Shown: in pieces, positions 33,641 to 47,177 of the stretch | Numbering within the stretch: the first letter of the stretch is position 1 | Layout of the letters: every line of letters begins with the position of its first letter | DNA from: Schistosoma haematobium | Taxonomy: Eukaryota; Platyhelminthes; Trematoda; Strigeidida; Schistosomatidae | DNA length: 64,000 bases | Direction: 5' to 3' | Assembly (NCBI RefSeq): GCF_000699445.3 | Contig: NC_067195.1 | Location: forward strand, 80,842,569 to 80,906,568 | Notes under the pieces: model-generated | What the model saw: only the letters and a program-made list of their open reading frames with translations | What the model was told of the DNA's origin: nothing | Database searches by the model: none | Made by a program: the position numbers and the translations under genes

Positions 33641-33780
33641 CCGAAGTTACATCCTAAACTACGCTTGTGTGATCGTGGATGGAAACTACTGGGGAATCCC
33701 ATAATAGGACAAAACGGCCATACAGTGCTTCCAGGTTTGAAATGATGGTCTAGCTAAGATCAGTCCGCGATCTCAACAAA
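33641..33780 (+). mobile_element. hammerhead SINE, 3' fragment
   Basis: CGTGGATGG leads into a decayed core (CTGGGGA, GTCC-like stem II, AAAAC), then CAGTGCTTCCAGG and GATGGTCTAGCTAAG. It is inverted relative to the adjacent copy. Confidence 0.65.
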
Positions 33781-35390
33781 GAAAACAAAAATGATGTTTA
33801 AATTATGTAAAGTTATTCTAAGACATATGCACACAAACGCATATGCAAATCAATAAAATTTATGATAATCCTATGTTTGCTAAATATTTCTCATTTGTGA
33901 CCACATAATTTCTTTCTCTGTCTTCATTATTTAAACAAAATCTTTAGGTTTTCTTTAGTTACTCTGTTCAGCTTCCTCACTGTTTGCATTTTGTCACACA
34001 TGTTATGCTCGAACTGTGTGTAAAAACTGATTACCTAAATTCATCACATCAGCAACCATATACACAATCAAGTAACGAAATAGTACAATAAGAGACTACA
34101 CTCTTTGGATGTTTTTATCAACACAAGAAATTGTCTATCTTCCTGTCCTTGTATTCTACTTTCAGTCTTCACGGACTTCAATAATACGCTTTATCAACTG
34201 GAATAAAGGTGTGTTCTTCTATCCTCTACCTTCACATATAGTCTTTTATATTTTGTTAAGTTCGTGAGTTTTTCACAACTAAAAAAAAATACGGCGTGTA
34301 AGTTCAATAGGCTGCATGGTGATGTGCTTCTGAGCTTATTTTCAATTAAACATCGTATAGATTGTCATTTTATTCAATTTCAATACCACCCAAAGAACGA
34401 ACGTGAAAACAAGTTGAATACATTATACGTCAAATAGATTTCGGAATTTTAGTAAAGTACTACTGTAGTCAAAATGAATACTCTGTATGTTTTTAGTGTG
34501 ACACCAGTAATTTTCCATTAAAATTTATATGAATAACTGAGATCAAGAACTGAACTGAAAAAAACATTAAGTTAGTTTAACAAAACTGACATTAAGGTCA
34601 ATATACAATCAACAAATACATTGACATAAATAAATCTAACACTTTAAGAGACAAAATCAATTTAATCACATTTTCAATGACTGATCCAATCTACTACTTA
34701 TTAGAAATGTAAATTTACGTAAACAGTGAATGGTCAGTACAAAACACTAACACACACGGATTTGTAAATTGTATAATAAAATCCTATAAAGCATACTTTG
34801 ATTCTATCTTGAGGTTATTGGTGTTGTTTAGATTGTCCGTGTAAACTTTCTAAATAAACTATTGACAATGTGCAGTTAAGTACCGACTCAGTAGTTTAAA
34901 AGTCTCATTCTCTTTCCGGGACCTTCATGGCTTTGATCTTACTTGGTGGTCGACAGTTTGCTTACTGATGCGGAGTTTTAAATTCGTAGTAAAATAGCTA
35001 TCAAATAAGTTTCTACTTGACTAAAGTAGACGATGACATCAACCTTGCATGACTTTCAATCAATCAGAAAAAGTTTAGTTATAACAGAATTTATAATGCA
35101 AAAGTAAGAAAATTACAACAGACCGACAATTTTAACATGATAAATGAGAGTTGTCGTGTTGGAAATCGGTTCACTGATCGTGGAATGCAAAAAGTACCAA
35201 CTGAAGAAGTATATTCAATACGAAGTTTCCACTTCGGATACAATATATATCAGAAGTAGAAAACGTTCCTAGCAATTTAAGGTATAACAACGATAATTAG
35301 CTTTCAGACTATACTAAACTGATTGAACTGTTTCAAAAATGCCATACACTTATCAAGTTAAATCGTCTTAAAAACTAAATAACCTACTCT
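33781..35390. other. no recognised feature
   Basis: AT-rich. A less AT-rich patch at 34880-34990 (GGGACCTTCATGGCTTTG) may be repeat debris, with no second copy in the window. Confidence 0.45.
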
Positions 35391-35394
35391 GGCA

Positions 35395-35735
35395 GGGAAC
35401 AAGTCAGCTTCCAGATGAGGAGGAAATCATAAAAAGGTACTGGAAGCGGATAGGACATACACTGCAGAAATTATCAAACCTCATCATGAGGCAAGTCCTG
35501 AATTGAAATGCTGAAGGGGAATGGAAAAGGGTAAGATCAAGAAACACATTGCATCAGGAATTGGAAGCAGACATCAAAATAATAAACAACACTTGACAGT
35601 ATTTGTAAAGTAAAACCCAGGACGGAGTAGGTTGGCTAATCCTGGTCGGTGGCTTTTGTTCCATCAGGACTAACAAATGTTTTGCAAGCATTTTCAGGGT
35701 AGGCAAATTTCTCAAATACACTTCAACATAATTCT
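35395..35735 (+). mobile_element. RTE-type LINE 3' end
   Basis: GGAACAAGTCAGCTTCCAG, then GAGGAGGAAATCATAAAAAG, GGAAGCGGATAGGACATAC, GCATCAGGAATTGGAAGCAG and CGGAGTAGGTTGGCTAATCC correspond in order to the 3' ends at 45725 and 51722. The peptide flavour (..[10 protein letters not shown].., then RVGWL) is that of the RTE C-terminus. The frame is interrupted. The last ~100 nt recur inverted at 37420-37520. Confidence 0.65.
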
Positions 35736-35741
35736 CTATCT

Positions 35742-35773
35742 TCTCATTGTTCTATTGAAATACAAAGTCTATT
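35742..35773 (+). repeat. left arm of perfect 32-bp inverted repeat flanking the tetranucleotide array
   Basis: It runs from TTCTCATTGTTC to CAAAGTCTAT. Its exact reverse complement lies at 36721-36752. Confidence 0.95.
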
Positions 35774-35948
35774 TATGTTTTTTTATATTTTCAAACGATA
35801 AGTTAACTAACTTATTGATTTGATTCATAATAATAATAATAAAAAACATAGTTTAATAGTTTAGTAATTAATATGGCGGATAAAAATCTAATATGTTAGA
35901 AATATTTGAAAAGATATATTTAATGATCATTTACTATCATTGTATTTT

Positions 35949-36752
<804 letters not shown>

Positions 36753-37419
36753 TATGGAGATGATCTGATCAACTTCATCTACTCATTGTTCTATCGAAAT
36801 TTATAAAACTCAACTAATTGCTTTAAAGATATTGTATTCATAAATTTGTTTTAAGATTTCATTAAATGAAACAGTTTGCATTGTTTTCCAAATAATAATA
36901 ATAATAAAACATTATTTGTACATTCATCTATTATTAGTAAACAAACTATAAATTATTCATTCATTTTTGGATATATACTTTTCTACTGATAGGCTTATTT
37001 ATTATCTAATGAGATAAAAATCGATTTTATTGATTTTTTCTCTTATATTGATTTATTTATATGATTAATTTCTTTTGTTAATATTATGATGATCTTTTTT
37101 TATATTTCAGATCAATAAATCGATGAATATTATTTTTACAGAAAACATTGATCCATACATTCCATTTTATATTGTAATTGGTATGACTAGAAAATTATGA
37201 GTACAATGTAAATAATATGTTCAATAATATGAAAGAAATACTGAAGTCAATTTATCGGAATAAAATAGTGAAGAATACATCAAATGTTTCAGCGAGCCCC
37301 ATGAAGATGACAAGTATGATCTAAGCACTAGAGGACAATCAATCTCATATGTTAATAGAGACATGAAACATGTTCCATTTAACATGCATCCAAACTACTA
37401 ACTAACTTTCTCGTAGAAT

Positions 37420-37520
37420 TATGTTGAAGTGTATTTGAGAAATTTGCCTACCCTCAAGAGTTTTGCATAACATTTGTTAGACCTGATGGAACATAAGCCA
37501 TCAACCAGGATTAACCGATA
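37420..37520 (-). mobile_element. inverted RTE 3' tail
   Basis: The reverse complement matches 35637-35730 (GGTTAATCCTGG, CCATCAGGTCTAACAAATG, GGGTAGGCAAATTTCTC, AAATACACTTCAACAT). Its position suggests an ancient inverted duplication around the tetranucleotide array. Confidence 0.8.
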
Positions 37521-38125
37521 ATCAATACTGCTTTTAACTCTTATATTATTCAATCTTCGAAAGTGTTATTTTGTTCCATTCTTCGCAACGTTACTTATCA
37601 ACCGTAAACACAAAGATCTATTATAGTAGAAATGGCGTATTCTGGATAGATGTAAAACTGTGCATAATAACACTTTAAATTTCATAATTGTTTCAGAACT
37701 TCAAACAGTACTTTAAAACGATTGTCACCGATTAGTTTAGTGTGAATGCAATCAATCACAAAACTCAAAACAGAAAACAAATAATCATATTATTCTGCGG
37801 TCCTATTCTGTCATCATCACACTGTCTTACTTGATCAATCAATATAGATATGAACTAGGAAATAGGTCATGATGTTGTAATAAATTTCATTTCTAAAAAT
37901 TGAATACATGAATGATTCACTTACTTATAATAGCCAGAATACATTTACATTTCATTCGAAATGCAACCTTGATGCAACATATGATCAGCAGTGTTTATAT
38001 ATTTCACTCAATAAAACATAGTATCTAAGCAACTAGTGAATTTACGTGCACAATTAAAAATTGTAGCAACGATGAACTGATTTTTATCACCAGTCAATAT
38101 CATAATGTTACAACCATTAGAAGCT
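37521..38125. other. no recognised feature
   Basis: AT-rich spacer. Confidence 0.5.
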
Positions 38126-38129
38126 TGAA

Positions 38130-39420
38130 AATATGTTTACGACAGTCAGACAATCATTTATAAACAACTTAGGTGAAGTTTTATTCTCTGAGCTGGACGG
38201 TTTGCTCGTAGAGCCTTCATTGTTCCTCCGAACAACATTAGCAAAAACTTCAGGTAGAAGAGAGACTTCGAATATCTCTACATGTGACTCCCAGCTTGTC
38301 CTGTCGACCTCGATGTTGATTGGTTATTGCTGACTCTTAACCTGTGATTGCCTACTTTGTTTTGATTGTATCTCCCATTGATTTGATTCTTGGTCCTATA
38401 TTTGTCCATGATTTTTCTGATTGGTTGATAACTTGAATCAATTTCAATGTGTTTGTTGATTGCCGATTGACCTGAGTGCCAAGCTTCTAAAGATTCTCTG
38501 GTGCTTTAAGTATTCCCTCTACCCAATATCTCAATATTTTTCCAGTTGAATATGTGTCCACAGTTGTTCACCTGCATTGATATGGGTGAGAATATGTCAT
38601 GACATTGATGGAGCTTTGTTCTTCAAGCTTCCATCAAAATCATCCACCTCAGATTCACATCTTCTACACGATCTCATATGTCATGACCTTTGACTACCAA
38701 TCGATGTTCGTGCAGGTGAAGGTTAAGGGGGCGTCCACTTTGTCCGATGTAGTGTTTTCCACAGTTGGAGTAATTTATTTTGTAGATGATATAAGGTTTT
38801 TCTTCTTTTGTCACTTCGTCCTTTGGTTTGTATTGAAGTGATTTTCCTGGTTCGTGTGCTACACCTATTCCAAACGGCTTCAATAATGTCATTGTAGTTT
38901 CTGATGTCCTTTATAAGTGGTAGGATGATCCGTTTATTGGTTTCTGTACTGCATTTTATTTCTGCTGATACGTTGAGTTGATGTTTTTTGATGGAATTGA
39001 TTGCATAGTCGTTCTTTTAAAAGATAATCTTTAGATATTTTGTTCATTTTTCGGCGCTGCAAGTGTATTGCAGTGTGTTCTCTCCCTCTTAAATAAAGTT
39101 TGTACGCAGATGATTTTGTGAATTCTTGGGTTGTTGCTACTGTAATTGAGAATCTGATCTATGTGGGTCAGCTTTTGATGTACTTGAGTCTCCAGTTTTT
39201 TTTAATCAGTTCTGGTGATTAGTACATTCAAGAATGGTAGTTTGTTGTTTGACTACCTTTCCATCGTGAACTTTATGCCATCGAAGACGTTGTTGGTCAG
39301 ACTGTAGGTGTTTTCCAGTTTGTCCATTTTGATGATGACAAAACCATCCGGCTCATATAACAAAACTTCACCTGAGCTACAAATCTTCTCCACCATTTCA
39401 AAGTTATAAACAATATTTTG
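38130..39420 (-). mobile_element. Penelope-like element, RT end plus GIY-YIG nuclease, broken
   Basis: The minus strand gives YEPDGFVIIKMDKLENTYSL and FDGIKFTMER, then LPFLNVLITRT, the FLDV box of Penelope reverse transcriptases. A frameshifted THRSD..LQ..QPKNSQ region corresponds to the usual KPTHTDQ..N..SNNP. The nuclease follows: EKPYIIYKINYSNCGKHY, then IGQSGRPLNLHLHEHRLVV. The C-terminal block is FNWKNIEILGRGNT, then RESLEAWHSGQSAINKH. The signature (Y-I-Y, Y-I-G, R, HEHR) is recognisable, but stops and shifts interrupt the ORF. This is a different lineage from 23445 and 28919, whose nuclease sequences differ. It belongs to the family known to mobilise at chromosome ends and internal sites by target-primed reverse transcription. 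Confidence 0.85.
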
Positions 39421-39860
39421 ACCTGTCAAGAATGTTTACTGATCCAACTCGCTCAAACAAGAAGTACAACAGTAGAATTTAAAAAGATGAAAATTTCTGG
39501 AGTGAGGACGATCATATCAATTACAATGGAAAATAAAACTGTTTTATCTTAGAAAGATGCTACTTTTCTACTGATATAGTTCTTTTATGACTTTTGAAAA
39601 ATTCTTACTTTCTATTTGTTACAACAAGACAACGATCGATACGTCTAGATGTAGAGAATGTAAAACTAAACATGAAGATTAATTTATTCATCAACCATCG
39701 ATTAAAAAAACCGTGTTAAGATTACATTGAATTATATATAATCCACTTAACTGATCAGCAGTTAAATATGAATACATAGAGACGGCAACAGTTGACTTTA
39801 ATCAATCAATAATTTGTTGTGTGTATACGAATTACAAATACAATAGATTAACTGTTTCTA
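39421..39860. other. no recognised feature
   Basis: AT-rich spacer. Confidence 0.5.
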
Positions 39861-39861
39861 G

Positions 39862-40200
39862 CGAGAAGCCGTGGCCAGTTGACTTAAACTGTGTCTGTTG
39901 TGAGGCAGTTACTCACTGAAGACAATGGTGGACGATCCTGCAATACCGTGGATTGGTCGAAGTTAGACATTAACACCGTTGGATGCCGGCCGGCTCATTG
40001 GTCTAGAGGTTAAGTGTTCGCGCACGAGACCGAAGTTCTTGCATCCGAGTCCCACACGCGGGACCGTGCATGAGCAGTGTTGAGGAGACCCATACTTGGA
40101 CGAAACGGCCCCTCCAATATTTCAAGGTTTCCAATCGTGGTCTGACATTGATCTATTTATGTTAGCAATTTAAACTCAACAATCTTCACAACCGTACATT
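39862..40200 (+). mobile_element. tRNA-derived hammerhead SINE, near full length
   Basis: GCGAGAAGCCGTGGCCAGTT, then TCACTGAAGACAATGGTGG and GATGCCGGCCGGCTCATTGG lead to an A box TGGTCTAGAGG (39998-40008). A B-box-like CATCCGAGTCCCAC follows. The decayed ribozyme is at about 40071-40116 (TTGAGGA, GACCC, GAAA, no clean GTC). The end has CAACAATCTTCACAACC, the monomer-edge motif. Confidence 0.75.
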
Positions 40201-40322
40201 GAAAATCCAAATTAATTAAAATCAAGTTAAAATTTCTCTTCTTCATGACAAAAACAGAAAGCATTCAGTTCAAATTAAATAAATAAATTCTATTTCGAAA
40301 ATAATTACAAAATGTATGCCAC

Positions 40323-41372
40323 AATATATATATTTGAAAATTTTGTCAGAATATTAGTTCCGTAAGGACATGTGAACGAAGAATAAACATGATGATATAT
40401 AAGAAAGATTATAATACTAGATTATCATATCTTGAACCACACTATATTTGGTATTTTGATTGATACACTAAGATTACTAGGTTAATGGAATTGCACACAA
40501 TACGATTTTATTATTCCAAATAAATATAGGTGATTAGGAATTTCTACCTAATTCACTCAGTGTGTATCACTGATCTCTAGATAAGTATCAAGTCACATGA
40601 AACTCAGTCTCATTCATTCCTGCTGATTACCTTCAGTTACGAGATTTTAAATCAAGTAAACTACCATGTCAAATCAATTAGATTAGTGAACGATTTGTTG
40701 GCTTCATACATATAATTCGTCCATCAACAATAATTTGACATGATACTCATTACTATACTATACATTGATAGATAAGTGTAATCAATTCACGTTATTTGTG
40801 ATTCAAATAGAATAGAAGAAACATCCTCGTTTGATAAATTATCTGGCATGGATTACAATTTCTGTGTATAAACATAATTTATTTCAAGGTGGTGGCAATT
40901 AGTCAGTCCTATAGAACTTTATACTATTCCCCCACAACCATCAAACAATATTCAAAACAATTTCCAATTCTATTCACCAAATATTCAATTCGGTCAGCAT
41001 CATTCAACTTGCATTAAGAATGTGGACGATGATAAATTGATCACAAGTACTTAGATCTTAATGGATTAAGGTTTACAAAGCTTACATACACTCATCACAT
41101 GTACGTATAATTTAGTTTTGCTAACTTTGAATAACAAATAATTATATGAAGATAAATTTCGATATGCATCATGAGGCAAGCGCTAACTTGGAATCCTGAA
41201 AGGGAACGGAGAAGAGTAATGTGGAAGAGCAATGCGTCGTCAATTGGAAGCAGACATGAGAAAGATTGATAGCAAGTGGAAAGGAGTGTAAAGAATTGTA
41301 TATGATATAGTTGTATGTGGGATGTTGATGGTTGGCTTATGCTCGTCTTCAAGAGGTGACAGGAGTAAGTAT
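40323..41372 (+). mobile_element. unassigned element with RTE-like 3' end, left copy of inverted pair
   Basis: About 1.05 kb recur as the reverse complement at 47178-48222 with only a few differences (for example one A-run indel near 40524 and G/A near 40697). The first ~840 nt are AT-rich, non-coding and unlike any other part of the window. The last ~210 nt (TCATGAGGCAAGC, GGAAGCAGACATGAGAAAG, AGAGGTGACAGGAGTAAG) match RTE 3' ends. The two copies share one abrupt left end, while the tail end varies. That fits a non-autonomous retroelement using the RTE 3' end. A palindromic duplication or an assembly artefact is the alternative. Confidence 0.65.
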
Positions 41373-42555
41373 ATTATCTCGTGAATTGTTATCGCTCAGC
41401 TTGAACCAGATAAAGAAACAATAAAAGACGATAGTATTTAGTTATGTTTTCAGAAAGGAGAGCCAATGATTACTCATGTGTTGATTAATTCAAATGTCCA
41501 AATATAAATACATTCCCTAAATAGAACCATGATATCGAATTATCTAATCCCTTGTATATCTTTTTACTTCAATGTGAAATTAAGTGATAATATAATTCTA
41601 CTTTCGAAAAGAGATCATGATTATATAAAGCACAAAAAGTTTGTAACATTTGATAATGGAGATTAGTTTAAAATAAGGAATGAACTGAAAAATTGTCAAT
41701 TTTCCGGTTACTTGGATTATTAATAATTAGAAAGTACTGAATATTTAATAAAGTGGAAGATTGTATGAAGCATTGGGTTTTAAACATGATTTTACTTACT
41801 GGGAAACCTTAAGGTAAATAAGTGTTTAGAACAATTAACTATAATGATTGTAATGATGATATACATATGGTGATCATCACTTCTCTAACATTGAATTACT
41901 AATTTGCCTCGAGACAATTATGTATCAGCCTTAATTACAATCAATAGTGAATTATCTTCATATGTTGTTCTATTTTATTTAGCACGTTTGTGTGCAAGAA
42001 TTAGTTCAATTTATATTATTGAACAATCGAAGAATGTTATGTTAGTGTATTTATCTTCATCAATATTTACAAAAGTCAAGAATAATCAACTTTGATCTTT
42101 GAAATCTTTTCACATATAATCTACCCTTTGCACCAGCTGTTTAGCTACTACCAGTCAAGTACATCTAAATGTCAAACATTGTATGATGAATTAACTTTGC
42201 ATAGATTAGCTAATGTTTAATTTTAAAAAAAATCAGTTATCACTCTGATGTAACACAAGTATATTCTACTTTAACTCGATACATCCATTGGTGACTTGAA
42301 ATATCTGAAAACAGGTTAAGAAATCATCAGTAGTTAATTCTAAGATGACTGACAGTAAGTTCATTTGTCAGTAAATTTAGTTGAAGTCGCTACGACCAAT
42401 CAATAATCATTCTGTATCATCGGCTTCTATGAGATAATTTAATTGACATGCTTTTTGTTGTTATTCTAATCAACATCAGAGCTTAGTTCATATAGAAGTG
42501 AGCATTTTATCTATTCCACAAATTTTAAATCAATTAATCCTGATGTTCGTGTATT
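41373..42555. other. no recognised feature
   Basis: AT-rich spacer between the inverted copies. Confidence 0.5.
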
Positions 42556-42559
42556 TGAT

Positions 42560-42850
42560 TAAATGTCTTCGTAGGTTTTATTGTCTTCATTTATCCTTGG
42601 ATTTCTGCTGACTGTTTTTCCCGATCAACCTCTAACTATGTGGTTGGTTGGCCACTCTTTAATCCATTTATAGATCGGAGCTATATCTTTACGTTTGTTA
42701 ACTGATGGTTAATCTAAAATCTAGCTTTCTATAAATCTTCAGGCAACCTTTAAATTTGCTTCATCCAGAATTTCCACGTTTTCCAGTCGAATTCATATCT
42801 GTGGTTGTCTTCATTTAGTGACTCTGTTACAAGTCTGCTCTCATTTATGA
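42560..42850 (-). mobile_element. Penelope-like element C-terminal fragment
   Basis: The minus strand includes NHRYEFDWKT/NVEILDEANL with a frame change. This is the post-nuclease block that reads FNWKNIEILGRGN in the copy at 38130-39420. Decayed sequence follows. No nuclease signature is left. Confidence 0.55.
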
Positions 42851-43335
42851 GTAAGTGCAGGAGGTCCCCACTTTTCTAACACAGTAATTCTCAAATATTA
42901 TAAGTTGACATGAAAATTCTCCAGTTGAATAGATCTTCCTTCATTAAAACAGGGGAAAAAGAAAGAGGCAAAACAAGTTGAAACATATTATAAACCATTT
43001 TAGAAGCTAAAGTAAATGAAGATTGATGAGATGCCGCATATCGTATGAATTTTTGAAACAGTGATCTACTCGGGATAATCAATAACCGATCTCTCTTAAC
43101 TCAACGAGTTTGTTCAACAGGTCATTCTAGACATTCAAATCTTTTCACTAATATAAATGTTTATTCCACATATATATTTTCCCACTACAATAAGATTTTG
43201 ATTCTTTATGGTAGATTTCGAATGTAAACTGATAGGGTTCATCAAATCTTTCAACGTCAGCTTCTACTCAAATTTATTACTGATTTGGATCGCACAATAT
43301 TATTCTACAATTTGGTACTTGATGTTTAGCAAACA
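42851..43335. other. no recognised feature
   Basis: AT-rich spacer. Confidence 0.5.
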
Positions 43336-43339
43336 CTTA

Positions 43340-43700
43340 AACATGTACTTACTTAATTACACCTGTTACCTCTTGTAGAGGAGCATAGACCAACCATCAA
43401 CATTCTATATCCAACTATATCCTAGACAATTCTTTACACTTCTTTCCAGTTGTCATTCATTCTTTTCATATCTGCTTCCAATTCTCGTCATAGTGTGTTC
43501 TTCGATCTTCCTCTTTCCCATTTCCCTTCACGATTCCAAATTAGTGCTTGTTTCGTGATGCAGTTTGATGATTTCCTAAATGTGTGTCCTATCCAATTCC
43601 AACATCTCTCTAATTTCCTTTTCCATTGGAAGTTGGTTTGTTCTCTTCTACAGTAAGCCCATATACCTTATTCTAGCTTTCGGACAGCCTATTCTATTCA
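43340..43700 (-). mobile_element. RTE-type LINE 3' end
   Basis: On the + strand it reads antisense: CCTGTTACCTCTTGTAGAGG, ATCAACATTCTATATCC, TTCCAATTCTCGTCATAGTG, ATTAGTGCTTGTTTCGTGAT, then CCAATTGAAG-like sequence decayed to TTCCATTGGAAG. This mirrors 45760-46045 closely. No intact frame. Confidence 0.7.
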
Positions 43701-44528
43701 TTCTACTTGAGTCACATTTTGACCTTGTTAATTATTCGCTTATTAACCTTGACTGTTTTAATATGAGCGCGTAGGTATGTGTACACTTCTTATCCCATTA
43801 CTCATCACATGTCTGTAACTTACTTTTGTGTAACTATAAATATTGATTAACACTTGGTTAAAGGGGAAGTTGGCTTACCAGCCATCTCCACTCTGCGTCG
43901 TTTCCCTTCTCTCTATTCCATTCACTTTATATACACAATATATGTATTCACAAGTCCATTCTCGTTATTCGACTTATTTAATTCCATTATTGACTAACGC
44001 GATTAAAGTCGATGATTATACACGAGGATAGATGGACGATAACAAACATTCATACGATCTAAATTGGAGTCAGATCCTCGACCCACTAAAAGTTATTACT
44101 AATAGTATCACTCAAACATCTATCATAAGTTATATGTAAGAAAATGAAATGAAAACATGTTCATATAGTAACTAGAATTGTTAAATTACTTCATTTCATC
44201 TTCTTCACTTCTTAATTATTGAATAAAGTTTTATTTTTATATAATTGACAATCTAAATTCATTTTATCATTTTATATTATACAATGATATTTTCTAGGTC
44301 ATTTCTAGTTAATCTAACTATTAAATATGGTTAGCTTATTATAAAATAGAATGAATATTGTAATAATTATCCTTATTCAAAAATAATCAATATTATCTTG
44401 TATTATTGATTAATATTGATTAATAATATAGTTACGAATATAATGTATATGTCTATTTGGACATGTGTCTGTAATTATTATCATTACTATTATGATGAAT
44501 ATTAAAAAGTATATACACACCCACCCAC

Positions 44529-44559
<31 letters not shown>

Positions 44560-44750
44560 CATACATACACCTACGCATAGACGAATATAAATCGAACTGA
44601 TTGTATACAAACAAACAAAAAAAGAATTTAATTGTATAAAATGGATTTATCATAAGACTAATGCGAATATTCATGATTCATGATTAATGTAAATAAATAA
44701 ATAAATAAATACAGGAAATCATCTTAGGATAAATAAGTAATATGCATATG
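43701..44750. other. no gene; TA-rich run at 44529-44560
   Basis: AT-rich with an (AT)n/(ATAC)n composite microsatellite and an AAAT repeat at 44691-44711. Confidence 0.6.
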
Positions 44751-44754
44751 TGAA

Positions 44755-45288
44755 TGGGTAGTATCATCGATGAACTTGAAGGATCAGATGTAGATGTAAA
44801 GGTAAGGATTGGCAAAGTGTGGATAGAATTCCTAAAGTTAAATAATATATGCAACTCTCAATCAATATCAAACTTATAATCTTCAATATGAAAGTTAACA
44901 CAATTCTACTGTATGAAGTTGAAACTTGTAGAACTACTGTAGTGAACAGAACACAGGTTGGGACAATCGAATGTATTTGACACAAAATTACAGGACTTGT
45001 TAATATAATCTAACAATCAAATATTAAATACATAATTTGCTAAATGCCCATCAATTGTCTCATAATGACTCAGACTTCATTGTTCTTTCATTTTCATACA
45101 AATTGCATCCTGTTTCTATTCTTTACTATTCGATCCTCATGTCTCCCTACTGCCAGACCTTCTGTTCACGACTAATATCATCTGCGACTTATGTCAATAT
45201 AAGTAGCACACACCACACTACCACTACCATCATCATAATTGTACAAGTATTTATTACCAATTGTCTACACAGGATACTAAATGTCAGT
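44755..45288 (+). mobile_element. RTE-type LINE, 5' part of a copy split by a nested insertion
   Basis: ATCATCGATGAACTTGAAGG, GGATCAGATGTAGATGTAAA and CAACACAATTCTACTGTATG-like segments follow the TYLGSIIDE..GSDADVK part of the RTE protein at 51722. After unrelated or decayed sequence comes ATCATAATTGTACAAGTATT, then CTACACAGGATACTAAATGTC. This continues at 45725 with CATTGACCTGATACCGTCAG, exactly as in the uninterrupted copy near 53173-53245. Confidence 0.7.
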
Positions 45289-45724
45289 CAGTCAGTCAGG
45301 TACAACGTAGGACCAGGCACATATATGCATCGGTACAAGTTGCCATACCTCATTAACACAACAAGATGAACACCGGATTCATAAAAGTAGTTAATTCAGA
45401 GGTGGTAATATATAAAAGAAAGATTGCATATAAGGATATAGTACAGGAAGAAAGAATTAATTCGTAGAAAGAAAGATATGAAGCGATTTTAATCTCTCAG
45501 TTTAAGGGAAGACAAAGAGGGTATACACCAACGCCATTGTGATCTATTCTCAGCCACGTCACCAAGTCTCCAACCATTGGTTACGAAAGCCACGCGGACC
45601 CCAACCAGGTAATCTGAATCTACCAACATGGCTCAGACTAGAAGTTAGTGACTTCAAGCACTGATGCCACGTTTTGGTTTGGCCGCCCCTTATTTTCTTC
45701 CAACCATCTCCAACACCGGTTAGC
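45289..45724 (-). mobile_element. RTE-like LINE 3' end nested inside another LINE
   Basis: The reverse complement is nearly identical to 9180-9615, from GCTAACCGGTGTTGGAGATGG through CTCTTTGTCTTCCCTTAAAC to the 3' terminal TGAC repeats (AGTCAGTCAG on the + strand at 45290). It interrupts a second LINE whose sequence resumes at 45725. The insertion is 5'-truncated, in antisense, and younger than its host element. Confidence 0.85.
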
Positions 45725-46055
45725 ATTGACCTGATACCGTCAGGAACAGCCTAATGTGGGAGAGAACAAACCAACTTCCAATTGAAGAGAAAATTAGGAA
45801 GAGATATTGGAATTGGATAGGACACACATTTAGGAAATCATCAAACTGCATCACGAAACAAGCACTAATTTGGAATCGTGAAGGGAAACGAAAAGTGGAA
45901 GACCAATGAACACATTATGATGAGAATAGGAAGTAGACATGAGAAGAATTGATAACAACTGGAAAGAAGTGTAAAGAATTGTCTAGGATAGAGTCGGACA
46001 TAGAATGTTGATGGTTGATCTAAGATCCTCTACAAGGGGTAACAGGCGTAAGTAA
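45725..46055 (+). mobile_element. RTE-type LINE 3' end, after the nested insertion
   Basis: GAACAAACCAACTTCCAATT, ATTGGAATTGGATAGGACAC and CATCACGAAACAAGCACTAA lead to GGGTAACAGGCGTAAGTAA, the 3' end of this family. The protein flavour is [20 protein letters not shown], the RTE C-terminal block. It is collinear with 53253-53560. Confidence 0.8.
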
Positions 46056-47177
46056 TTAGTGTATATGTGAAGAGTGAAATGAGGCAACACATATGTACAC
46101 CAAAATAGATAACAGTCATAAAAAGTAATTCAATTATAAAGAATCTGGAAATTATGAATTGTTTCTATCACTATTTCTTTTTCCTTTCTAAAACTAAGTT
46201 GAATTTATAGATTATGAGATCGATATAGTTTGAAAATGTTCAATTGTTTGTTTGTATATTAATAAACTAAAAAGACTGGCGTTTGATAAATTTTCGTTGA
46301 TTAAATAAAAAATTTTTATATTATTAAGATTATATTTGTACATTGAATTACATTAAATCAATTTTCTTTCTGAGCTGATCGAACGAGAGTTTTATTTGTC
46401 TTAGTGCTGGAGAATTTTTCAGTTTAGTAAATCTATTGAATATATTCATGGAAAGAGCTATTCACACAAAAGTTTGCTTTTTGTTGGTAACTTAAAAGAA
46501 AGATTGATAGTCACTTAACAAATAGTTTGATCCAAGATTGAGAAGTATGTTTTCCTTTATTTAAGATTGTAACAAGGCAACCTCGGTTTCTTCTGTACAA
46601 CAGAAGATAAATTAAGTGCTCCTTTTCTATTTCATTAAACAAAACCAAGGCACTCGAATATTAGGTGAACAATATAGTAGACACTGTCATAAATATTTTG
46701 CGATCTATGATGCTAAAAACCCTACGCATCACACAAAGGATCCGAAAAAATATTTTACAGCCGCTACGTGTAGAAATTTTCGAAATTAACGCATTTTATA
46801 TGTTTATATAAGTTAATAATTGAGGGTTACTTAAACACAATTTCTGCCCAACTCTTGAGATTTACATTATTATGAAAAACTGGGTTTTTAACCTTTTTAA
46901 ATCATGTAGAAGGTAGATTACAATCAGTTTAGTTATCTATCAGATATTTGACCTCATTCCATTTTCTGAATCTTGCAAAATGTTCCGATGTCAGATTAAC
47001 TTAAACAAATAAATTAAACGTATTTAGTTATGCGATTCTAGTAGAATAATATTGATCAAATCAATCATAAGTTTTATCCCATTATTGAAACTAGTCATGT
47101 TGTTTATATACAATTCTTGATGGCTGACTATCATATTCCCCTTAAAAGATACCTCATAAGTTTTACTTTTTGTACTT
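46056..47177. other. no recognised feature
   Basis: AT-rich spacer. Confidence 0.5.
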
